From assembly GCF_036669915.1 (NCBI RefSeq), contig NC_089315.1:16919003-16983002 (forward strand): DNA of 64,000 nt. The letters run 5' to 3'. Shown one piece after another: positions 57,201 to 64,000 of the stretch. Both the position numbers and the translations under genes were made by a program. How positions within the stretch are numbered: the stretch's first letter is position 1; the number at the start of each line of letters is the position of its first letter. The notes under the pieces were generated by a model. It was given only the letters and a program-made list of their open reading frames with translations. It was not told the DNA's origin and searched no databases. The stretch is from Pocillopora verrucosa (taxonomy: Eukaryota; Cnidaria; Anthozoa; Scleractinia; Pocilloporidae).

Positions 57201-57853
57201 TGAGCTTTGGTTCCATTGACGGATTTTTCAAGAAGGGAATGGATACAATTAGTTCATTCTTAAAGTATAGATGGTAGACCATCGTAGGTTTCAGTAAAAT
57301 TAACAGTTTGCTTTACGACTGTTTGTGTGGCTTTGTGGAATCGAAATCACTTCCGACCGGAAATCCTAAAAATCGAGTACCTTCTGTTTCAAGTCGTGTT
57401 TATAAATATTTGAGTAGTCTCCTTCTCTCTGTGTATTCATCTAGTAGCAAACTTGCAAAACAATTTCTCTACTCTATAATTTAGACGATTTTACTAAAAC
57501 TGCGGGGTTGATCCAAGGTCTCTTAGAGATGCACTCCTAATAATATTTAACATAGTTCTTCTTACCTTCACGTTATGAATTCTAAAATAATGTCCGTGGG
57601 TGCCGAACTTAAACGATGTTCCAGTTTCCTTTCTAGTTAACTTATCTGGGCTAGTTCCATAAGCCACGACTGTCCCTGGTTGTAATTCCGGCGACGGCGT
57701 CACGTAATTCACAATTCTCTCGCTGGAAATACCGGTGTAAGCGATGTGAATTTGTTCCGGTTTGTTGTCGTCTGCTGCACTGTACGTGAAACAGATTAGG
57801 AGATGAACCAGAACTGTAAACATAGACATGTTCACGGAAAACTTGACTTCCAT
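51257..57853 (-). CDS. ACP7: purple acid phosphatase (ACP7-type), 12 coding exons with an alternative exon pair
   Basis: Exons on the minus strand: 57853-57566, 57112-57002, 56413-56317, 55851-55806, 55524-55458, 55377-55289, 55000-54928, 54635-54588, 54441-54391, 54021-53910, then 53154-52995 or 52308-52152, then 51458-51257. All are GT-AG and in phase, giving 447 or 446 residues. A signal peptide (FTVLVHLLICFTYSAA) precedes a fibronectin-like N-terminal domain (PEQIHIAYTG, LTGLEPNTRYYYQVG). All five metal-binding blocks are present: YGDMGY, GDFAYD, LPGNHE, VSLAHK and LCGHAHNYQRLYP. It should be a secreted or lysosomal binuclear-metal phosphomonoesterase. Unlike vertebrate ACP7, the segment after the fourth motif is short (LAHKAWFMEKTDF, no GHRPMY). 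Gene symbol is by family; other PAP paralogs may exist. Confidence 0.9.
51890..52060. repeat. short dispersed repeat of TTTACGACTAACGGTTAAA type
   Basis: The motif recurs at about 51903, 51955, 51970, 51995 and 52030 with variations (GACTAAAGGTTAA, GACTAACAGTTAAA, GCCTAACGGTTAAA). A related block lies near 48350-48400. It sits in the last intron of the phosphatase gene, beside exon 11b. Confidence 0.6.
52152..52308 (-). other. ACP7: ACP7 alternative exon 11b (downstream copy)
   Basis: 157 bases between TTGATTCCAG and GTTAGTAG. It has the same entry and exit phases as 11a and one codon fewer, encoding KVDIQTEEHVYTNPDYI, IVAGSAGSREKLSGG and AKYIEDYG. Shared core HVY-NP, IVAGSAGS-EKLS and AKYI-DYG shows it arose by exon duplication. 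Confidence 0.85.
52995..53154 (-). other. ACP7: ACP7 alternative exon 11a (upstream copy)
   Basis: 160 bases between CTGAAACAG and GTAGGTCGG. It enters in phase 1 and leaves in phase 2, encoding SVEYPTDNHVYVNPKFK, IVAGSAGSHEKLSNW and AKYIYDYG. It is an alternative to 11b: using both, or neither, shifts the frame of exon 12. Confidence 0.85.
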
Positions 57854-59467
57854 TCGCCCGGCTACACTGAGGTCTCAGAGCTTTCCAACTAGCTAAATAT
57901 TTAAAGACCTTTGGAGCCAGAGGTGCACGTGACAGTCATGAGGGGGAATCATGACGAGATTGAAAGATGACACCCTAAGGCGTTATAGCGCAAAGCATGA
58001 GAAGGCATGTAGCTCGTTGCAAACTGAAATTGTCTATACCATTCTTTAAGCACCGATTCTTTCATTTCACAAATACTTGTTTTTTTATTTTTTTAATTAA
58101 GTATTTGCAGATGCTGTTATTTTAATATTCGTATGTCAGCTGAGTTGGTACATCGAGTGTTTGAGGTATACTTTTGAAATTAATAATTTTCATCGTCAGT
58201 ACATATGTATGGACTAAAACTCAACCCACACTGTCCATACTCATTGCCTTAAAAAAAAAAACACGTGCTTTAGCCCAAATCATGATCTTAAATATAGTTA
58301 CCCAAAAACACTGAGGTGCCTGTGGAGGACAAAATTTCTATCGAGACTATCTACTTTAATAGCTTGTCATAAAAAAAAACTTTCATTTGACCTACAAAAT
58401 AAATATCAAGCAAAGAAATGATCCCACAGGCAATCTGTAATTTTAGCAATTACTACCACCACGTGAGCTTCGAAGCCACACGTCGGGAGTATTGGGAACT
58501 ACCTTCTACTTTACAGACTAAAGGAGGCGCATCAATCATAAATATTTACCCTTTAAATCCCAGATCAAATTTGTCATTCTCCTTACTGTCAGCCATACAA
58601 TTTGTATAATGCTAATGTAGAGAATTTGTTATTGGATGAACTAATTATCCCCAATTTGATATTTTTCTTAATTCTCGTCACTCATCTGGTTGGTTTTGTA
58701 TTGATATTGTAAGGAGAAATTCTGTCCTGGTCACTCATGGAAGTTAAAGGGTTAACTGATATAAGAAGTTCGGATTGAAATTTCTTTATTTTAGAGACTA
58801 CGTGGGAATTTTCGAAGGCCAAAAAAAAGTGAAAAAGAAAGGTTTCTAGGGGGAACGGAGCTTGAGGGGGATCAGAGAAAATTGACTGCCAATGAGGGGG
58901 ATCATAAGGATGCCACAGAGGGATTAGGTAAATTTTATTGTGACACGACCAAAATCCTCCGACCACCACCCCCCACCCCCCTCTCTCTCACACCCTGGCG
59001 AAAAATGATGACAGGTCCCTCAAGTCACTTACAGGGTCAGAGGGTGAACGTTTGATGCATATTTTATGTGTTCAGGTCACAATACGTATAAGTTTTGTTG
59101 CGTAACAAAACTACATTTTTTGTGAATCAGCCAAAACACTAAAAACACGTGTGCAGCGATGTTATGTAATACCAAAATGGCTTAAATGGAAAATAAAAAA
59201 CACTAAATATTCTATAAGTCAACTTAGACAACCTGCAACCATAGGCAAATTAACCAAAGCCAGAAACTGATTAAAATATTTGGAATAATACCTACTGTTA
59301 TCTGTTCATGGGTTGAGCATTAAGTACGAGGCAATATTTCATAAGGAGTTTTAAAAAACCCATTCACACCACCAAACCATGTTCAGTCAGGTCAAGTTGA
59401 ACTGAAGGAAAATTAACAAAAGAGAACAGACATCCTGAATTTTCCATAGGATTCAAATTTCCTCTAA
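57854..59467. other. intergenic, upstream of the phosphatase
   Basis: Phosphatase promoter and 5' UTR should lie in the first few hundred bases. Downstream is AT-rich sequence with homopolymer runs and a C/T-rich tract (58965-58990). No gene recognised. Confidence 0.5.
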
Positions 59468-59981
59468 GGGCCTGTGTACATGGTGCTGGGGGACCCCGGG
59501 GGGGGGTAGGTGAGGTAACCCGCTTGTCCATTTATGATCGCTTATTTTACCTTGTTCACATTTATACGTGAACAAGGCGGCTTGCTAGGTCTGATGGGTA
59601 GATGGTAAACATGTCAGCCGGGGTGAAAATTTGCGAAACACGAGTGTGATAAAACCTCGATAGCGATTTAGTCACGTTTTTATTTTGAACTCAACACTGA
59701 GCGGAAGCGGAAGTGAAGACGTTGTACCGTCATAAATGGTTAACGGTTATTGGCGAAAATCTAAGAGGAAAATAAATTACGTTTTTTCGGCAACGTTTTA
59801 CAACACGTCGCCGTGGTGACATCTTAAACTCCCTAATTGTAAGTGCGACAACAACCGCGAGAAACTTCACTCCGGAATCCTAGGGTTGTTAGATTGTATG
59901 TAAAGGCGGGCTATTTTTTGACCACAGCTAAGCGGGTTACCTCACTTTCCTGGGGTTCCCCACCTCTATCTAAACAGGCCC
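59468..59981. mobile_element. MITE of Harbinger type with TAA target duplication
   Basis: Starts GGGCCTGTGTACATGGTGCT and ends with the inverse pattern CTATCTAAACAGGCCC. The inverted ends extend about 60 bases, including GGTAACCCGC and GCGGGTTACC. TAA flanks both sides (59465-59467 and 59982-59984), matching the 3-base TWA target preference of PIF/Harbinger elements. The 514-base interior has no coding frame. Confidence 0.8.
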
Positions 59982-59984
59982 TAA

Positions 59985-61524
59985 CTTGTTATTTCAATTT
60001 GCTAAATTAGTCGGCGACAAACATTACTTTAAAAAGCTTCTAAAACAAAAACAAACTCAAACTGTTTGACAAAATAGCTTTTAAAGAAAACATGTTTAAC
60101 CTTTAGTGTGAATGGGGTGTTAGTTTATTAAAAAAAAAAATTAGTTTATCAAAATTCCTTTATTACAAGTATGTGGTTATTACAACAAAAAGTGATTTGT
60201 AAGAAAAAAAACTTGCGACGTCTAGAACGGAGAAAATTACGCACCGAATGAAAAAATTACAATAGGACCCTAGTTGAAATTAAATATTCTTGAAACAAAT
60301 AAAGATAAACTAGTAACAAAACAGAAACACTGTCCTTGCTAGACTATAAGTGGCAGTATCGTTACGCCCGAGCAGAAGATACGGATGATATATCCCTCTC
60401 TTCTAAAGAAAATATTGTATCATCCAGTTGTGATTGGCATTTTCAATTTAGATAGCATACATTGACTTAACGTACAGCATGCTATTCATTTTCAGAAAAA
60501 AAGAAAAAAAAGGAGCTTACTGCGATATACAAAGTGAGGATAAACTGAATGAACTGCACCATCAAAACAAAGCAGTTCCACATATAATGCGATGTTTCTT
60601 GTTTTTCACTGTCTTTGCTCGGGGTATATCCGGAAATGTTTTTCAAAACACTTTGATATAGATCATACTTGATCTTTGTAATGAGCAAATTATCATCGAT
60701 TTGTGGCTGGTATATTACAAACAACTTGCCAGTAGCCTTGGTGAATAAGTCCTCTCAGTGGCAAACATAATAATTGAAAGAAATGATGAATAGACGAGCA
60801 TAATAGAAATAGCCCCGAAATTGTCATCACCTGAAAGAAGTTTATTTAAATTTTAGGGCGAGCAAAGTTATTAACGCCAGTGAACTTCCTTCGGCGACTA
60901 ATTTTGATCCCCAAATCACCACGTTAAGCGTTTCTTAAAAGGGAAAAAAAAAGCTTTTAGCTCTTGTTTCTTGGCCAAAAGCCCGAGGAAACTCAGTATA
61001 AATAAGAAAGCGTGCAATATCGTGGACTTCACGCAAAGTTGACAAATAATAAATTATTAAGAGGGAAATATAATTCAATTAAGGCATAAATTTATAAGGA
61101 AATAATCCCTGCTTCTGACCCCTACGCAATGACTTTTTTTCTTTTTTTTTCTTTTTTTTTTGAAGCCTGAATATTTGAGGTGAAACCGAAACATAATTGA
61201 ATAAATAAGGTTTTTCTCAATCTAGCCTCCAACGTACACAAACAAAAGTCCGTAAATTTCTTGGAACGAAATTGTTTTGGCGAATTATAAAGTATTAAGA
61301 GGGAAGAGGGAAAAATAATTCAATTAGGGGTATAAATTTCTAAGGTAAATGATCCTCTTGCAGAACCCCAAAGTCTATAACTGTTGTTTTCCGAGCTTTA
61401 AGATTTAAGAATGAATGAAAGGAAGTTGTTATCCTAAATTTATGTTTACCAACCAATATTGTGCACAATGTCCAAAACGAATATCACCAACATGCAACCG
61501 GTCTTCTGTGGATTTACGAGATGA
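59985..61524. other. intergenic
   Basis: AT-rich, with A-runs and the T-rich tract 61132-61160. The phrase GGGA(A/G)A(T)ATAATTCAATTA(A/G)GG recurs at 61063 and 61312, a local duplication of about 60 bases (AGTATTAAGAGGGAA...TATAAATTT). No gene seen. Confidence 0.45.
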
Positions 61525-62469
61525 CTACACAAAAGTTGTATCGTTTTTCTGGGAAAGACGCGATTTACAACTCGAATTTGTGGTTTGTGATTTGCAACTG
61601 GCCGGCGTTGATAAACTTCCTCTCAAACGTCCTCGGCGGAGATCTCTTCGGTAATTTAAGACATGTCGGATGGCTTTACGAAAGTCCGGCTTAAGAAAGG
61701 AGTATACCAGTGGGTTTATAAGCGAGCCAAGAGCGATCGTAAATAACGAAACGATTTCGAGATCGTTCGGGATGAGCTCAGGACGTCCTATTTCGTGCAC
61801 GACTGTCATATATTGGATAGGAAGCCAACTTACAACAAACATAACGGCTACTATTATAAAGACCTGAGCGAGCTTTCCCTCTGAAGAAATCTTGCTCTTC
61901 CGTTGTAAATTTTTCCTTACCGAGGCAGTGATGGCTCTCTCGCGTTCGACACTTCTTTTCACCTGCGTGAAGATTCGTACGTATCCTACAAAGATGAACA
62001 CGTAGGGTAGTAACACGCACAGTCCAATTTCGCTGACAACGTAGATCTTATGCGCAAGCACGGTCGTGTTCGTTCCCCAAATTAGAGGGATTAAAGAGAT
62101 AATGAAGGAAAATAACCAGCTTGCGACGAGTATTCCTTTAAAAGCGCTCCTCATGATATTCTCGTACTGCAATGCTTTTAAAACAGAGACGTAGCGATCG
62201 AAGGTCACAGAAACAAGATTAAAAACACCTGACAGAAGCGTGATAGAAATCAAGTAACCCATCTCGACTGAATGAGGAGAGACCAGCGCGGCAGGAATTA
62301 ACACACTTCCAATCAAAAGATCGCTGAACGCAAGCGATACCACGAACCCGTTGGTGTAAGTCCGCATGCTCTTTCGTAGATAAACAATAACACAAACTGT
62401 CAAGTTAGCAGCGACGATTAGAGCTGACAAAAACACGAACGTTATGACGAGGGCCAGATTGTCCGTCAT
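61525..62469 (-). CDS. rhodopsin-like (class A) G protein-coupled receptor, single exon
   Basis: 314 residues from ATG at 62469 to TGA at 61525 with seven hydrophobic helices. Helix 1 has ALIVAANLTVCVIVYLRKS (Asn of the GN position), helix 2 FVVSLAFSDLLIGSVLIPAA (conserved Asp), helix 3 ends FDRYVSVLKALQY (DRY), helix 4 ILVASWLFSFIISLIPLIWG, helix 6 VVSWLPIQY (the CWxP position reads SWLP) and helix 7 INPLVYSFLKPDFRKAIRHV. The third loop is Lys/Arg-rich and the C-tail Ser/Cys-rich. The pattern is closest to amine/adenosine/melatonin-type receptors, but no ligand can be assigned. The very short N-terminus has an NLT sequon. Lack of introns is common for cnidarian receptors of this class. It is not a close relative of the receptor at 30713. 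Confidence 0.9.
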   Translation of the reverse strand: MTDNLALVITFVFLSALIVAANLTVCVIVYLRKSMRTYTNGFVVSLAFSDLLIGSVLIPAALVSPHSVEMGYLISITLLSGVFNLVSVTFDRYVSVLKALQYENIMRSAFKGILVASWLFSFIISLIPLIWGTNTTVLAHKIYVVSEIGLCVLLPYVFIFVGYVRIFTQVKRSVERERAITASVRKNLQRKSKISSEGKLAQVFIIVAVMFVVSWLPIQYMTVVHEIGRPELIPNDLEIVSLFTIALGSLINPLVYSFLKPDFRKAIRHVLNYRRDLRRGRLRGSLSTPASCKSQTTNSSCKSRLSQKNDTTFV

Positions 62470-64000
62470 GACTGGTGCGTACGGTGTTTGCGGTGTTTGC
62501 TTCGCCAGGGCTGTTTTGCATCAAACGCCTGTTCTTCCAGGCGTCGAGGACAGATCAAAAGGGGATTTGTTTTGGTTGAGTCAATGTCCGCTGTCTGCAC
62601 GAAACAGTGATCTCAGCCTGCGCAAACGTCGCCAGCGAGTAAGGCGCGTAGAATTTCAACTTCCACATACACTGACAGCTAATAGTGTTCAGATCATGCA
62701 TGGGACATGTAACTCATGAAAAGCTTCTCGATCGTCTCCCACCAAGATGAATGATATTGACCCGGTGGTTGGTATCTGAGGTGTTAAGTCACAGGAGTCT
62801 GGTTATTTAAAGTTTGATTATCCTTTCAGGGTGCTTCACACCACCAACTGGCTTTGACGCATACGAAATCAAACTTTCCTGGCCGCAAGTGTTAAGTTTC
62901 TACCTCATTTTCACGGAAGAAATTCTGTCAAATGAACTTGAAACCGCTGGTGTTATCGATCGTCTAAAGGAAAGAATTGGTGGTTTGAAGAATTTCCAAC
63001 TGCTGATAATGAGAAGTAACCGTAAGTATTGGAAAGTGTTTTCAAACGATTCCAAATAACGGAAAACTCCCCTTCCTCTTCAGCCAGAGCTACCGAATCG
63101 ACTCGATCCTCAACTCACGACGATGGTTAGCTGAATTATAAGTTTTTCCCTTTTCGAGAATGTCTCTGAAAGAAAATGTACCTTGAAAGTTTTCCGTGAC
63201 GGCGTAACAGATCCCAAAGTTTCGACTATTTATCCTGCGGCGAAGTAATTTATTCCAAACAGAAAGGCTTTCACACCAACCGAGACAGGGAAATATATTT
63301 ATTCACAGCCGACAGGTGAAGATGATTAATAATGAGAATGGATTTCCTTTCGATGGGCTTGTCCAATTTGGCAGCCATTCAAGAAAAGAATGGTGGCGAT
63401 TTTAATAACCGGCGACAAAGTTCCTCACTGACACAACACGAACAAATGGCATTTCTTGCCGCGAACAACGACGCACCACGAAACAAAACACATTTAAAAT
63501 TATTAGTTGAATTTTAAACCTTGACAGTATAACAGAGTAAACGGTCTTGCGTTGAAACAAACAATTTATCCAAATTGTTTTGATCCTCAATAATCTCAAG
63601 TATAAATTTAAAGCAAATCCACGAATCCTGACTAGAATTTCCAAGATGAATCAAGAGAGAAATATGAAAATATGAAACTCAGTTTGACGTCTTTTTGAAA
63701 ACGTTTTTACGTAGCAAATGTGCCTTACAAATTAAAAATTTAACGAGAAAATAAAACATCTGCAGTGAAGATCTTTTGTCCAATGATAAAATTCTGGTTA
63801 TAACCATTTTTCATATCCGCTGCTCGAAAAGCAAACATTAAAACAAACATAAAGGTAAGCGCTAACACGGACAAAAAAACAGAATTTTCAAATATTCCAT
63901 GGGTCCAAACTAATTCCCTTGTTTATAATATGAATTTAGTCCTACTACAGTTTTCTTCAATTCAATTCAGTTCAATCTATTTACTCTTAGTGAGTCCCGA
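62470..64000. other. intergenic to window end
   Basis: Upstream region of the receptor, then sequence with only short unconvincing frames (for example 62814-63059 and 63332-63517). No splice-consistent gene, RNA gene or named repeat was recognised. Confidence 0.45.

Noticed and set aside
62814..63059. 81-codon plus-strand frame
   Set aside because: No recognisable domain, no splice context, close to chance length.

Overview
This window looks like nuclear DNA from a cnidarian, most likely an anthozoan such as a stony coral. The reasons are AT-rich intergenic DNA, many short exons with GT-AG introns, lone intronless rhodopsin-like receptors, and dense remnants of LINE, Penelope, DIRS, Polinton/Maverick-like and MITE elements. 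The assignment is from gene structure and protein recognition only; no search was run.

Layout. 1-4915 is one arm of a diverged local duplication (arm A): the 3' end of an alpha-1,3-fucosyltransferase gene, its downstream DNA, an inserted broken gene with a P2X7-like cysteine motif, and a fragment of a receptor pseudogene. 4916-7440 holds two copies of a repeat with hammerhead-like cores. About 6400-14640 is a decayed Maverick/Polinton- or adintovirus-like element: a polymerase-associated fragment, a BRO-N gene, a chromodomain integrase, a phospholipase A2-like protein read into the integrase, an FtsK/A32-type packaging ATPase, and several unassigned element genes. 14830-16055 has a palindromic tandem repeat and a hAT/ZNF862-like fragment. 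16840-21760 has a CACTA-like MITE, a broken C2H2 gene, a Penelope GIY-YIG fragment with its degenerate hammerhead, and a foldback element.

22369-32810 is arm B of the duplication: an intact single-exon fucosyltransferase (404 aa), a nearly complete Jockey-superclade LINE, and a two-exon rhodopsin-like receptor (354 aa). The arms are nearly identical through the fucosyltransferase and its downstream DNA, then diverge increasingly towards the receptor. This suggests gene conversion at one end of an older duplication.

34380-57853 carries three host genes on the minus strand, whose exons I reconstructed in frame: nicalin (NCLN, 17 exons, 561 aa), RIIAD1 (4 exons, 101 aa) and a purple acid phosphatase of the ACP7 type (12 coding exons, 447 or 446 aa). 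A DIRS/Ngaro-type retroelement remnant with a minisatellite lies between the last two. The phosphatase has a duplicated penultimate exon. The phases of the two copies allow exactly one in any open transcript, so they are predicted mutually exclusive exons. 57854-64000 is mostly intergenic, with a clear Harbinger-type MITE and a single-exon rhodopsin-like receptor (314 aa, minus).

The host genes do not form one pathway. Nicalin is an ER membrane protein, RIIAD1 has an RIIa-type dimerisation/docking fold, the phosphatase is secretory or lysosomal, the fucosyltransferase is a Golgi enzyme and the receptors are plasma-membrane proteins. Most novelty lies in the alternative exons, the Polinton-like relic, the ribozyme-like repeats and the uneven divergence of the duplicated locus.
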